From: Mycolicibacterium flavescens
Lineage (GTDB): Bacteria; Actinomycetota; Actinomycetes; Mycobacteriales; Mycobacteriaceae
Reading direction: 5' to 3'
NCBI RefSeq assembly: GCF_001722335.1
Contig: NZ_MIHA01000002.1
Coordinates: forward strand, 124,001 to 188,000
DNA length: 64,000 nucleotides
Shown here: one piece after another, positions 19,634 through 29,059 of the stretch
Position numbering within the stretch: the first letter of the stretch is position 1
Layout: every line of letters starts with the position of its first letter
Notes under the pieces: model-generated
Seen by the model: only the letters and a program-made list of their open reading frames with translations
Told to the model about the DNA's origin: nothing
Databases searched by the model: none
Translations under genes and position numbers: made by a program

Positions 19634-21657
19634 CGGGGCCCGACGGCCCGGCTCGGCCGGGCGCCACCAGGCAGCAGGCTGAGCACGAGCCGATCGCCCG
19701 GGTGCTGCCGATGCTGACGGTGCCGCACCTGGACCGCGAGTTCGACTACCTGGTCTCGGCCGAACAGTCCGACGACGCCCAACCCGGGGTGCGCGTCCGG
19801 GTCCGCTTTCACGGCCGGCTGGTCGACGCATTCGTGCTCGAACGGCGGTCCGACACCGACCATCAGGGCAAGCTCGGCTGGCTCGACCGGGTGATCTCGG
19901 CCGAACCGGTGCTGACCCCCGAGATCCGCCGCCTCGCCGACGCCGTCGCCGCGCGCTATGCCGGCACCCGCGCCGATGTGCTGCGGCTGGCGATCCCGCC
20001 GCGCCACGCCCGCGTCGAGAAGCAGCAGTCCGCGCCACCGGACCCGGTTCCCGCCGCCGCGGTCGACCCGACGGCGTGGAACGTCTACGGCCGCGGTGAG
20101 CAGTTCATCGCCGCGCTCGGGGACGGCCGCGCCGCCCGCGCGGTCTGGCAGGCGCTGCCGGGGGAGAAGTGGGCGGACCGGCTGGCCGAGGCCGCGGCGG
20201 TCACCGTGCACGCCGGCCGCGGGGTGCTGATCATCGTGCCGGACCAGCGCGACATCGACGCGGTGCACGCCGCCGCGGTGCGCCTGCTCGGCGAGGCGGC
20301 GGTGGTCGCACTGTCGGCGGGGCTGGGTCCCGCACAGCGCTACCGGCGGTGGCTGGCGGTGCTGCGCGGCGACGCCCGGCTGGTGATCGGCACCCGCAGC
20401 GCGGTGTTCGCCCCCGTCGCCGCCCTGGGGCTGGTGATGGTGTGGGACGACGGCGACGACACGCTGGCCGAACCGCGTGCACCGTACCCGCACGCCCGCG
20501 AGGTGGCGATGCTGCGGGCGCACCAATTGCGTTGCGCCGCACTGATCGGCGGGTACGCCAGGACAGCCGAGGCGCAGGCGCTGGTGCGCAGCGGGTGGGC
20601 GCACGACCTGGTGGCGCTGCGCCCCACGGTGCGGGCGGCCGCACCGCGCGTCGTCGCGCTCGACGACAGCGGGTTCGAACAGGAACGCGACCCCGCCGCG
20701 CGCACGGCGCGGCTGCCGTCGATGGCGCTGCAGGCCGCGCGCAAGGCCCTGGCGGCCGGCGCGCCGGTGTTGGTGCAGGTGCCGCGCCGCGGCTACGTGC
20801 CTGCGCTGGCCTGCGGGCGGTGCCGGGCCGTCGCCCGCTGCAGGCACTGCACCGGCCCGCTGTCGCTGCCCGACCGCGACGCCGCCGGTGCGGTGTGTCG
20901 CTGGTGCGGCCGTGCTGATCCGCGATTACGTTGCGGACGTTGCGGTTTCGACGAAGTCCGGGCGGTCGTCGTCGGTGCGCGGCGGACCGCGGAGGAACTG
21001 GGCCGCGCGTTCGCCGGTACCACGGTCATCACCTCCAGCGGCGACTCGATGGTTGCCGACGTGGGTCCGCGGCCGGCGGTGGTGGTGGCGACGCCCGGCG
21101 CCGAACCGGTCGCCGAGGGCGGCTACGGCGCGGCGCTGCTGCTGGACAGCTGGGCGCTGCTCGGGCGCCAGGACCTGCGCGCGGCCGAGGACACGCTGCG
21201 CCGGTGGATGGCCGCCGGTGCACTGGTGCGCAGCCGCGCCGACGGTGGTGTCATCGCGGCCGTCGCCGAGTCGACGCTGGCGACGGTGCAGGCGCTGATC
21301 CGGTGGGACCCGGTCGGCCACGCCGACGCCGAACTGGCCTCCCGCACCGAGGTCGGGTTGCCGCCGGGCACCCACATGGCCGCCCTCGACGGCACCCCCG
21401 ACGCCGTCCACGCGTTGCTCGACACCGTCGATCTTCCCGATGTCGCCGAACAACTCGGCCCGGTCGAGTTGCCGTTCGGCGCCCGCCGGCCCCCCGGGCT
21501 GGCCGCGGACGCCACCGTGATCCGGATGCTGGTGCGGGTACCGCGCACCGCCGGACTCGACCTGGCGTCGGCGCTGCGCCGGGCGGTCGCGGTGCTCAGC
21601 GCGCGCCACGACCAGGATCCGGTGCGTATCCAAATCGACCCGCTGCACATAGGGTGA
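19630..21657 (+). CDS. priA: PriA-like primosomal protein N', apparently ATPase-defective
   Basis: This 675-residue protein has the PriA order. An N-terminal 3'-DNA-binding wing ([22 protein letters not shown]) is followed by a helicase-like core, then the zinc-binding insertion with paired cysteines ([13 protein letters not shown] and [17 protein letters not shown], about 395-440). In place of a Walker A GxxGxGKT the core has [17 protein letters not shown]. In place of DEEH it has [15 protein letters not shown]-driven helicase activity is therefore doubtful, while DNA and SSB binding may persist. Actinobacterial PriA proteins are known to be divergent. GTG 19630 overlaps the YhhN stop. A longer open frame upstream (from 18739) is a shadow. 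Confidence 0.88.
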   Translation: MTGPDGPARPGATRQQAEHEPIARVLPMLTVPHLDREFDYLVSAEQSDDAQPGVRVRVRFHGRLVDAFVLERRSDTDHQGKLGWLDRVISAEPVLTPEIRRLADAVAARYAGTRADVLRLAIPPRHARVEKQQSAPPDPVPAAAVDPTAWNVYGRGEQFIAALGDGRAARAVWQALPGEKWADRLAEAAAVTVHAGRGVLIIVPDQRDIDAVHAAAVRLLGEAAVVALSAGLGPAQRYRRWLAVLRGDARLVIGTRSAVFAPVAALGLVMVWDDGDDTLAEPRAPYPHAREVAMLRAHQLRCAALIGGYARTAEAQALVRSGWAHDLVALRPTVRAAAPRVVALDDSGFEQERDPAARTARLPSMALQAARKALAAGAPVLVQVPRRGYVPALACGRCRAVARCRHCTGPLSLPDRDAAGAVCRWCGRADPRLRCGRCGFDEVRAVVVGARRTAEELGRAFAGTTVITSSGDSMVADVGPRPAVVVATPGAEPVAEGGYGAALLLDSWALLGRQDLRAAEDTLRRWMAAGALVRSRADGGVIAAVAESTLATVQALIRWDPVGHADAELASRTEVGLPPGTHMAALDGTPDAVHALLDTVDLPDVAEQLGPVELPFGARRPPGLAADATVIRMLVRVPRTAGLDLASALRRAVAVLSARHDQDPVRIQIDPLHIG

Positions 21658-21694
21658 GTCGCGGAACCGGACCGCCGACGGACGGGAGGGTCGG

Positions 21695-23533
21695 ATGCGG
21701 CGGCTGATCGTATGGTCGATCACGGTGCTGGTCCTTGCCTTCGGCGTGATGTGGCCGCTGGTGTTCACCGACGAGGAAACAGACGCCGAACCCGTCGCGG
21801 ACCCGATGGTCATCACCGACTACCAGGCGGACTACGTCGTCGACGACGCCGGCCGCCTCAACGCGGTCGAGACCATCACCGGTTCGTTTCCCTCGGGCAG
21901 GCACGGAATCTTCCGCTACTGGGACATCACCAACCAGAACAGCCCGCATGTTCGGCAAGTGCCGCAGATCAAGTCGATCCTGCTCGACGGGCAGTCGGTG
22001 CCGTACCAGATGCTGTGGGAGGATGACGGGCGCTTCCGGGTCGCCAAGATCGGCGATCCCGAGCGCACGCTGAGCTACGGCGCGCACGAGTTCGAGATCC
22101 GCTACTCGATCGACGGGGTCCTCGACCCCGGAATCACCGGCGCGGACCGCACTTTCGCGGCGTCGACGGGGGCGCCCGACGAGGCTCCGCCGTCGGTCTT
22201 CTACTGGAACGTGATCGCACCGGCCTGGAACAACCCGATCAATCGCGCCGACATCTCGGTCACGCTGCCCGGTGAGGTGCCCGGCGCCCAATGTTCGGTC
22301 GGTTTCGGGGTGGGCCGCGAATGCGTGGGGCTGACCATCGACGGCAACACCGTGCGACTGTCGGCGCTGCGCCTCGCTCCGCGCACCCCGGTGACGGTGC
22401 GCGCGGGCGTCGACGTGCCGACCCCGGCGCGTACCGAATTGCCGTGGACCCACAAATGGGACGGCATCCTGGGCCATTCGCTGACCGGTCTGCTGTGGGT
22501 GGTGGCGCTGACCGTGGCGTCCGGTCTGGCTGCGCTGTGGTGGCATCGCACCACGGTCGAACCGTCGCCGGGGTTTCCGCTGCAGTACGCGCCCCCGGAG
22601 GGATTGGGGCCGGTGCAGACCGAGTACATCCGGACCGAAGCGATACCGAAGAACGGCCTCACCGCGACGCTGTTCTACCTGGCCGAGCGCGGTCTCGTCG
22701 AACTCCGGCAGATCAGCGACGGCAACTGGCGCATCCGCGGGATCGCCGAGCGGGGCGACTGGGCCGACGTCGACCGGGTCAGCTACGCGGTCGGGTCGGC
22801 GCTCAAAGTGACCAGCCCGGGTTCGGAGTTCGAGGCCAAGAAGACCGTCAAGTCCGGGCAGCGCCTCAACAAGGCCAAGACCGACATGACAACGGCGGCC
22901 AAGAAGTGGATCACCGACGAGAAGCTGCTGGTGAAACGTAAAGAGGAACTCTGGATCCGCGTCGGCAACGTCGTCGCGTTCCTGCTCATGCTGTGCGCGA
23001 TCTTCCGCTGGATGTTCCCGACCACCATCTGGGCGGTGCCGTTCGCGGTGTTCTTTGTGCTGACCCTCGGCTCCTGGCGGGCCGGAGTGGGAACCAGGCG
23101 AACCGAGGCCGGCCGCGAATTATGGTCGCGCGCAGGCGGATTCCACCGGCTGCTGACCACCGATTCGGCTGAGTCGCGGTTCGACTTCGGGGCCCGCCGG
23201 GACCTGTACTCGGCGTACGTCCCGTTCGCGGTGGCCGCCGGGGCAGCCACGCTGTGGGCCAAGAAATACGAGACCAACACCGGAACGCCCGCACCTGACC
23301 CGGGCTGGTACCACTCCTCGCCGTCGACGACGACGGGATTCGTCGCCGCCTCCAGCGGCTTCGCCACGAGCTTCGACAGCTTCGAGTCGGCGCTGTCCTC
23401 GTCCATCGGCGCCTACACCGCGTCGCAGGCGTCGTCGGGCAGCGGAAGCAGCGGCGGGAGCAGCTTCAGCGGCGGTGGTGGCGGCGGGGGAGGCGGCGGT
23501 GGTGGCGGCGGCGGGGGAGGCGGATCATGGTGA
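21695..23533 (+). CDS. DUF2207 membrane protein with poly-glycine tail
   Basis: This 612-residue protein has an N-terminal membrane anchor (LIVWSITVLVLAFGVMWPLVF, 3-23) and an extracytoplasmic DUF2207 beta domain (ITDYQADYVVDDAGRLNAVETITG..., about 45-240). A transmembrane helix lies near 265-285 (LLWVVALTVASGLAALWW), then a cytoplasmic domain, paired helices near 430-460, and a C-terminal low-complexity tail with 18 consecutive Gly before SW. The tail resembles those of TPM/DUF2207 proteins. ATG 21695 has GGGAGGG upstream. It overlaps the LemA gene by 7 nt. DUF2207-LemA pairs recur in bacteria, but their function is not settled. Confidence 0.9.
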   Translation: MRRLIVWSITVLVLAFGVMWPLVFTDEETDAEPVADPMVITDYQADYVVDDAGRLNAVETITGSFPSGRHGIFRYWDITNQNSPHVRQVPQIKSILLDGQSVPYQMLWEDDGRFRVAKIGDPERTLSYGAHEFEIRYSIDGVLDPGITGADRTFAASTGAPDEAPPSVFYWNVIAPAWNNPINRADISVTLPGEVPGAQCSVGFGVGRECVGLTIDGNTVRLSALRLAPRTPVTVRAGVDVPTPARTELPWTHKWDGILGHSLTGLLWVVALTVASGLAALWWHRTTVEPSPGFPLQYAPPEGLGPVQTEYIRTEAIPKNGLTATLFYLAERGLVELRQISDGNWRIRGIAERGDWADVDRVSYAVGSALKVTSPGSEFEAKKTVKSGQRLNKAKTDMTTAAKKWITDEKLLVKRKEELWIRVGNVVAFLLMLCAIFRWMFPTTIWAVPFAVFFVLTLGSWRAGVGTRRTEAGRELWSRAGGFHRLLTTDSAESRFDFGARRDLYSAYVPFAVAAGAATLWAKKYETNTGTPAPDPGWYHSSPSTTTGFVAASSGFATSFDSFESALSSSIGAYTASQASSGSGSSGGSSFSGGGGGGGGGGGGGGGGGGSW

Positions 23534-24063
23534 CCACGCTGCTGATCGTCGCGCTGGTGCTCGCGGTGTCGGCGTTCGTCTTTTCCGTGTTGGGCTACAA
23601 CAAGTTGCGGGGCGCCGACGTACGGGTCGCCGAGGCGCTCAGCGGGATCGACGTGGAACTGACGCGGCGCGCCTCGCTGATCCCGAGCCTTGTGCACACC
23701 GTGGCGACCTTCGCCGCCCACGAGAAAGCCATCCTCGACCACGTCACCAACGCCCGCGCGGCGCTGGCGTCGGCGACGTCGGGCAAATCCGTCGCGCAGC
23801 GCAGCGCAGCCGCGAAGGACCTCGACACCGCGTTGGCGCCGCTGTTGGCGCTGGGCCAGGACTACCCGCAGCTGAAGTCCTCGGACAACTTCCTCGATCT
23901 GCAGCGCAATCTCGCCGACAGCGAGAACAAGCTCGCGTTCGCGCGGCAGTACTACAACGACGCGGTCGCCACCCTGAACCGGACGCTGACGACGATCCCG
24001 TGGATGTTCGTCGCCCCGCTGACCGGTGTGTCGGAGCGCGAGTACTACCAAACTCCGCGCTGA
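23527..24063 (+). CDS. LemA family protein
   Basis: This 178-residue protein has an N-terminal transmembrane segment (LLIVALVLAVSAFVFSVLGYN) and a helical LemA domain. The family core appears as VDVELTRRASLIPSLV-like (IDVELTRRASLIPSLVHTV), followed by NLADSENKLAFARQYYNDAVATLN. It is anchored in the membrane with a helical bundle outside or inside. It overlaps the preceding DUF2207 gene, and the two probably form one membrane complex. The cellular role is not established. Confidence 0.92.
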   Translation: MVTTLLIVALVLAVSAFVFSVLGYNKLRGADVRVAEALSGIDVELTRRASLIPSLVHTVATFAAHEKAILDHVTNARAALASATSGKSVAQRSAAAKDLDTALAPLLALGQDYPQLKSSDNFLDLQRNLADSENKLAFARQYYNDAVATLNRTLTTIPWMFVAPLTGVSEREYYQTPR

Positions 24064-24073
24064 GCGCCGTCTC

Positions 24074-24079
24074 TAGACT
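24074..24079 (+). promoter_or_regulatory. Leaderless -10 element of fmt
   Basis: TAGACT is followed by 6 nt and the GTG start of fmt at 24086, so transcription should start on the start codon. It lies just after the LemA stop (24061-24063). Confidence 0.55.
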
Positions 24080-24085
24080 GGCGCG

Positions 24086-25015
24086 GTGCGCATCGTCTTC
24101 GCCGGCACCCCGGAACCCGCCCTGCCCTCGCTGCGCCGACTCATCGAATCTCCCCGCCACGACGTCGTCGCGGTGCTGACCCGGCCCGACGCCGCGGCCG
24201 GGCGGCGCGGTAAGCCGTCGCCGTCGCCGGTCGCGCAGGTGGCGCTGGAACACGACATCCCGGTGCTGCGCCCCGCCAAGCCGAACTCCGAGGAGTTCGT
24301 CGCCGAACTGGCCGGATACGCACCCGACTGCTGCGCGGTGGTCGCCTACGGCGCGCTGCTGCGCGACGCGCTGCTCGCGGTGCCGCGGCACGGCTGGGTG
24401 AACCTGCACTTCTCGGTGCTGCCGGCCTGGCGCGGTGCGGCCCCGGTGCAGGCCGCCATCGCCGCCGGCGACACGGTCACCGGCGCCACCACGTTCCTGA
24501 TCGAACCCGCACTGGACTCCGGCCCCGTCTACGGTGTCGTCACCGAGACGGTCCGGCCGAGCGACACCGCCGGTGATCTCCTTGCCCGGCTTGCGGATTC
24601 AGGTGCCGAACTACTGGAGCGCACGCTCGACGGGATCGCCGACGGATCCCTGACCCCGGTGCCGCAGCCCGCCGACGGCGTCACGATCGCCCCGAAGATC
24701 ACCGTCGAGGAGGCGCGGGTGCGCTGGGACCTGCCCGCGCACGTCGTCGAGCGCCGCATCCGGGCGGTCACCCCGAACCCGGGCGCGTGGACCATGATCG
24801 GCGATCTGCGGATGAAGCTCGGTCCGGTCACCATCGACGACTCCGACACTGCCCTCGCACCGGGAGAGATCCGGGCCGACCGCACCGGTGTGCGGATCGG
24901 CACCGCGTCCGCCCCGGTCCGGCTCGGCGTCGTGCAACCGCCCGGCAAGAAGGCGATGAACGCGGCCGACTGGGCGCGCGGCGCGCGGCTCGACGAAACG
25001 GTGACAGCCGAATGA
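24086..25015 (+). CDS. fmt: Methionyl-tRNA formyltransferase
   Basis: Fmt formylates initiator Met-tRNA using 10-formyl-tetrahydrofolate. The 309-residue protein starts [16 protein letters not shown]. The folate-binding/catalytic motif is visible as [20 protein letters not shown] (about 102-121), and ALDSGPVY follows. The C-terminal tRNA-binding OB domain begins at about 210. The GTG start at 24086 is set by the leaderless promoter TAGACT and by homology. Its TGA overlaps the ATG of rsmB. It opens the fmt-rsmB-rpe-ribD operon. Confidence 0.97.
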   Translation: MRIVFAGTPEPALPSLRRLIESPRHDVVAVLTRPDAAAGRRGKPSPSPVAQVALEHDIPVLRPAKPNSEEFVAELAGYAPDCCAVVAYGALLRDALLAVPRHGWVNLHFSVLPAWRGAAPVQAAIAAGDTVTGATTFLIEPALDSGPVYGVVTETVRPSDTAGDLLARLADSGAELLERTLDGIADGSLTPVPQPADGVTIAPKITVEEARVRWDLPAHVVERRIRAVTPNPGAWTMIGDLRMKLGPVTIDDSDTALAPGEIRADRTGVRIGTASAPVRLGVVQPPGKKAMNAADWARGARLDETVTAE

Positions 25016-26373
25016 CCAAGCCCCGCAGGCATCAACGCCGCAAACCGCTCGACCCCGCCCGCCGGGCGGCGTTCGACGTGCTCCGTGCGGTCACCGAGAA
25101 GGACGCCTACGCCAACCTCGCGCTGCCGGCGATCCTGCGCGACCGCGGAATCAGCGGCCGCGACGCCGCGTTCGCCACCGAACTGGCCTACGGCACCTGC
25201 CGCACGAAGGGTCTGCTCGACGCGGTGATCGCGGCCGCCGCGGGCCGGCCCACCGACCGCATCGACCCGGTGCTGTTGGACCTGCTGCGGCTGGGCACCT
25301 ACCAGCTGCTGCGCACCCGCGTCGAGCAGCACGCGGCCGTCTCGACCACCGTCGAACAGGCCGGAATCGAATTCGATTCGGCGCGAGCTGGTTTCGTCAA
25401 CGGTGTGCTGCGTACCATCGCCTCGCGCGACGAACAGTCGTGGGTCGCCGAGCTGGCGCCCGACGCCGAAACCGACCCGATCGGGCACACCGCGTTCGTG
25501 CACGCGCACCCCCGCTGGATCGGGCAGGCGTTCGCCGACGCGCTGGGCCCCGACGCCGGTGAACTCGACGCGCTGCTGGCCAGCGACGACGAACGACCCG
25601 CCGTCCATCTGGCCGCCCGCCCCGGTGTGCTGACCGCCGCCGAACTCGCCGAGCAGGTCGACGGCACCGTCGGCCGGTATTCGCCGTACGCGGTGTACCT
25701 GGCCGGTGGCGACCCCGGCCGGCTCGCACCGGTGCGCGACGGCGCGGCGCTGGTACAGGACGAAGGCAGCCAACTCGTCGCGCGCGCCCTGGCGCTGGCC
25801 GAACTCGACGGCGACGACCGCGGCCGCTGGCTGGATCTGTGCTCGGGACCCGGCGGGAAGACGGCCCTGCTGGCCGCGCTGGCGCCCGACGGGGTCACCG
25901 CGATCGAACCCGCCCCCGCCCGCGCCGAGCTGGTCGAGCACAACACCCGCGGGCTGCCGGTGCAGGTGCTGCGCGTCGACGGCCGCGACGCCGGCGTCGA
26001 GCCCGGCTTCGACCGGGTCCTGGTCGACGCGCCGTGCACCGGGCTGGGCGCGCTGCGGCGCCGGCCCGAGGCCCGCTGGCGGCGCCGGCCCAACGACGTG
26101 CCCCCGCTGGCCAAACTGCAGCGCGAACTGCTGGCCTCGGCGATCCGGCTGACCCGGCCCGGCGGAGTGGTGCTCTACGCCACGTGCTCACCGCACCTGG
26201 CCGAGACGGTCGGCGTGGTCGCCGACGCGCTGCGCCGCCACCCGGTCAGCGCGCTGGACACCCGTGCACTGTTCGACCCGGTCGACGATCTCGGCGCGGG
26301 CCCGTACGTGCAGCTGTGGCCGCACCGGCACGGCACCGATGCGATGTTCGCGGCCGCCCTCAAAGTAGGGTAG
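25012..26373 (+). CDS. rsmB: 16S rRNA (cytosine-967) C5-methyltransferase RsmB/Sun
   Basis: RsmB methylates C967 (E. coli numbering) of 16S rRNA using SAM. The 453-residue protein has an N-terminal NusB-like RNA-binding domain (about 18-150, [21 protein letters not shown]) and a C-terminal Rossmann methyltransferase. SAM motif I is [17 protein letters not shown] (near 280). The catalytic motif [22 protein letters not shown] is near 340, and the second cysteine is in [10 protein letters not shown] near 388. ATG 25012 overlaps the fmt stop. I recall the same order, fmt-fmu, in tuberculosis. Confidence 0.96.
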   Translation: MTKPRRHQRRKPLDPARRAAFDVLRAVTEKDAYANLALPAILRDRGISGRDAAFATELAYGTCRTKGLLDAVIAAAAGRPTDRIDPVLLDLLRLGTYQLLRTRVEQHAAVSTTVEQAGIEFDSARAGFVNGVLRTIASRDEQSWVAELAPDAETDPIGHTAFVHAHPRWIGQAFADALGPDAGELDALLASDDERPAVHLAARPGVLTAAELAEQVDGTVGRYSPYAVYLAGGDPGRLAPVRDGAALVQDEGSQLVARALALAELDGDDRGRWLDLCSGPGGKTALLAALAPDGVTAIEPAPARAELVEHNTRGLPVQVLRVDGRDAGVEPGFDRVLVDAPCTGLGALRRRPEARWRRRPNDVPPLAKLQRELLASAIRLTRPGGVVLYATCSPHLAETVGVVADALRRHPVSALDTRALFDPVDDLGAGPYVQLWPHRHGTDAMFAAALKVG

Positions 26374-26377
26374 GCCC

Positions 26378-27055
26378 ATGGCAAGACCCCTGATCGCGCC
26401 GTCGATTCTGGCCGCCGACTTCGCCAGGCTCGCGGAGGAAGCCGAGGCGGTGCGGGGCGCGGACTGGTTGCACGTCGACGTGATGGACAACCACTTCGTG
26501 CCGAACCTGACCATCGGTCAACCGGTGGTCGAGTCGCTGCTGAAGGTGACCGACATCCCGCTGGACTGCCACCTGATGATCGAGAACCCCGACCGGTGGG
26601 CGCCGCCGTACGCCGAAGCCGGCGCCCACAACGTCACCTTCCACGCCGAAGCCACCGACAACCCCGTCGGGGTGGCCCGCGACATCCGGGCGGCCGGCGC
26701 GAAGGCCGGGTTGTCGGTCAAACCCGGCACCCCGCTGGAGCCGTACCTGGAGATCCTGCCCGAGTTCGACACGCTGCTGATCATGTCGGTGGAGCCCGGA
26801 TTCGGCGGGCAGAAGTTCATCCCCGAGGTGCTGCCGAAGGTCGGCACGGCGCGCCGACTGGTGGACGCCGGTGAGCTGACCATCCTCGTCGAGATCGACG
26901 GCGGCATCAACGCCGACACCATCGAGGCGGCGGCCGAAGCCGGCGTGGACTGCTTTGTCGCCGGGTCGGCGGTCTACAGCGCCGAGGATCCCGCCGCGGC
27001 GGTGGAGTCGCTGCGTAATCGGGCCGCAGCGGCCGCCAAGCATCTGCAGCTGTGA
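26378..27055 (+). CDS. rpe: Ribulose-phosphate 3-epimerase
   Basis: Rpe interconverts ribulose 5-phosphate and xylulose 5-phosphate in the pentose phosphate pathway and so feeds riboflavin synthesis, whose gene ribD follows. The 225-residue TIM barrel shows [13 protein letters not shown] at the start, the metal site [16 protein letters not shown] (near 30), [22 protein letters not shown] (near 140) and [13 protein letters not shown] 26378 is 4 bp after rsmB. TAGGGT (26366-26371) with a 6-nt spacer could give an additional leaderless transcript. It overlaps ribD by 4 nt. Confidence 0.97.
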   Translation: MARPLIAPSILAADFARLAEEAEAVRGADWLHVDVMDNHFVPNLTIGQPVVESLLKVTDIPLDCHLMIENPDRWAPPYAEAGAHNVTFHAEATDNPVGVARDIRAAGAKAGLSVKPGTPLEPYLEILPEFDTLLIMSVEPGFGGQKFIPEVLPKVGTARRLVDAGELTILVEIDGGINADTIEAAAEAGVDCFVAGSAVYSAEDPAAAVESLRNRAAAAAKHLQL

Positions 27056-28053
27056 ACGTCGAAGCCGCGATGCGGCTGGCGATCGAACGGTCCGAGGCGG
27101 TCAAAGGCCGGACTTACCCCAATCCGCCCGTGGGAGCGGTGATCCTGGACCGCGACGGGCAGGTCGCCGGGGTCGGGGCGACGCAACCGCCCGGTGGCCC
27201 GCACGCGGAGGTCCTGGCGCTGCGCAGAGCGGGGGAGCGGGCCGCAGGCGGCACCGCGGTCGTCACGCTGGAACCCTGCAACCATCACGGCCGCACCCCG
27301 CCCTGCGTCGACGCGCTGCTCGCCGCGAACGTGTCCGCGGTCGCCTACGCGGTCACCGACCCGAACCCGATCGCCGCGGGCGGGGCGGCGCGACTGGCCG
27401 ACAGCGGGGTCACGGTCACCGCGGGGGTGCTCGCCGACGAGGTGTCACGTGGACCGCTGCGTGAGTGGCTTCACAAGCAGCGCACCGGAACCCCGCACAT
27501 CACCTGGAAATTCGCCACCAGCGTGGACGGGCGCAGCGCGGCCGCCGACGGCACCAGTCAGTGGATCACCAGCGAGGCCGCGCGCGCGGACGTGCACCGC
27601 AGACGCGGAGTCGCCGACGCCATCGTCGTCGGCACCGGCACCGTGTTCGCCGACGACCCGACGTTGACCGCCCGCCTGCCCGACGGCACCCTTGCCGAAC
27701 GCCAGCCGCTGCGCGTCGTCGTCGGGGAACGCGAGATCTCCCACGAGGCAAAGGTTCTCAACGACGATTCGCGGACGATGGTGATCCGCACCCGCGACCC
27801 GAACGAGGTCATCCGCGCGCTGTCGGACCGCACCGACGTGCTGCTGGAGGGCGGGCCGACGCTGGCGGGTGCGTTCCTGCGCGCCGGGGCGATCCACCGC
27901 ATCCTGGCGTATGTGGCGCCGATCCTGCTGGGCGGGCCGATCACCGCGGTCGACGACGTCGGTGTGCTGTCCATCGCGCACGCCCAGCGCTGGCGGTTCG
28001 ACGGGATCTCGCCTATCGGACCCGACGTGCGCCTGAGCCTGGTGCCGGCCTGA
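27052..28053 (+). CDS. ribD: Bifunctional riboflavin biosynthesis deaminase/reductase
   Basis: RibD deaminates the pyrimidine from GTP cyclohydrolase II and reduces its ribosyl group. The 333-residue protein has an N-terminal cytidine-deaminase-like zinc domain ([11 protein letters not shown] near 49 and [11 protein letters not shown] near 78) and a C-terminal reductase ([23 protein letters not shown] near 150, [15 protein letters not shown]). GTG 27052 overlaps the rpe stop. The other rib genes (ribE, ribBA, ribH) lie 5.4 kb downstream. Its stop is 4 bp from the stop of the convergent ABC gene. Confidence 0.97.
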   Translation: MNVEAAMRLAIERSEAVKGRTYPNPPVGAVILDRDGQVAGVGATQPPGGPHAEVLALRRAGERAAGGTAVVTLEPCNHHGRTPPCVDALLAANVSAVAYAVTDPNPIAAGGAARLADSGVTVTAGVLADEVSRGPLREWLHKQRTGTPHITWKFATSVDGRSAAADGTSQWITSEAARADVHRRRGVADAIVVGTGTVFADDPTLTARLPDGTLAERQPLRVVVGEREISHEAKVLNDDSRTMVIRTRDPNEVIRALSDRTDVLLEGGPTLAGAFLRAGAIHRILAYVAPILLGGPITAVDDVGVLSIAHAQRWRFDGISPIGPDVRLSLVPA

Positions 28054-28057
28054 TCGG

Positions 28058-29059
28058 TCAGTCCTCGGTCTCGATCGGCCTGTGCTCGAGGAAGTCGCGG
28101 GCATCGAAGGAGCCCAACCGTTTACGGAACGCCTGCACGGTGTAGCCCACCACGGTCGCGTCGGTGCCCGCGCGGACGGTGGCCGAGCGTGGCAGGTGGA
28201 ACAGCGGGCCCATCTCCCCGACGTAGTCGCCCTCGGTCACCGACTTGAGCGTTTCCTCACCGCCACCGGGTGTTTCGCGCACAATTTCGAGTTCACCGCG
28301 GGTCACGGTGTAGATCAGGTCACCCATCTCGCCCTGGGTGAACAGGACGTCACCGGCCTCGAGTTCGACGGTCTCGGGTGGACGGTCGACCGAGGCGAAG
28401 TTCGGCACCATCTCCACCACCCGGTCGGCGAGCGGCAGGATCCGGCTGTCGTGGGTGGCGACCACCACCATCCGGTCGCCGGAGGCCAGTTCGCGGATCA
28501 GCTTGAGCACTTCCTCGACCTGGATGAAATCCAGGTGCGCGGTGGGTTCGTCGGCCAGGATGAGCGGCGGGTCCAGGGCGATCGCCCTGGCCACCGCGAC
28601 CCGCTGCTGCTGCCCGCCGCTGAGGTCACCGGGCCGGTGCCCGAGGCGGTCCTGCAGGCCGACCCGCGCCAGCAACTGCTCGGCACGTTTTCGTGCCGCG
28701 CGCCGCGACAGCCCGGAGGCGCGCAGCGGCACCATGACGTTCTCCGTCGCGGTGAGGCTGGGCACCAGGTTGAACGCCTGGAAGACGAAGCCCACCGTCT
28801 CCCGCCGGTATGTCGCAAGGCTTTTCGCGTCCAGCGCGGTGACGTCGATGTCGCCGAAGGTGATCGAGCCGTCGGTGGGCGCCAGGATGCCGCCCAGGCA
28901 CGACAACAGGGTTGTCTTCCCGCATCCGCTGGGCCCGAGCAGGATGACCAGCGAGCCCGCGGGCACCTCGAGGTCCAGCCCGTCGATCGGGCGCACCGCA
29001 TGCCCACCGCTGGCGTACTCGACGACCAGCTTCTGCACCGACAGGTCACCCACGATCAC
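28058..29059 (-). CDS. ABC exporter ATPase fused to a cyclic-nucleotide-binding domain
   Basis: This 333-residue protein combines a MacB/LolD-type ATPase (about 1-220) with a C-terminal CAP/cNMP-binding domain (about 235-325). The ATPase motifs are complete: Walker A LGPSGCGKTT (about 39), Q-loop VFQAFNLVPSL, signature LSGGQQQRVA and Walker B PLILADEPTAHLD. The cNMP pocket is preserved as YVGEMGPLFHLPRSATVRA, with the Glu and the Arg that hold the phosphate and ribose. Nucleotide may thus gate transport. It resembles Rv0073 of tuberculosis, as I recall (330 aa, called a glutamine transporter without strong evidence). GTG 29059 overlaps the permease stop by 4 nt; GTG 29053 is an alternative. 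Confidence 0.92.
   Translation of the reverse strand: MIVGDLSVQKLVVEYASGGHAVRPIDGLDLEVPAGSLVILLGPSGCGKTTLLSCLGGILAPTDGSITFGDIDVTALDAKSLATYRRETVGFVFQAFNLVPSLTATENVMVPLRASGLSRRAARKRAEQLLARVGLQDRLGHRPGDLSGGQQQRVAVARAIALDPPLILADEPTAHLDFIQVEEVLKLIRELASGDRMVVVATHDSRILPLADRVVEMVPNFASVDRPPETVELEAGDVLFTQGEMGDLIYTVTRGELEIVRETPGGGEETLKSVTEGDYVGEMGPLFHLPRSATVRAGTDATVVGYTVQAFRKRLGSFDARDFLEHRPIETED

Noticed and set aside
23470..23526. GGC/GGT-rich tract as a tandem DNA repeat or PE_PGRS-like gene
   Set aside because: It is the in-frame glycine tail of the DUF2207 protein. There is no PE domain or (GGA)(GGN) pattern.
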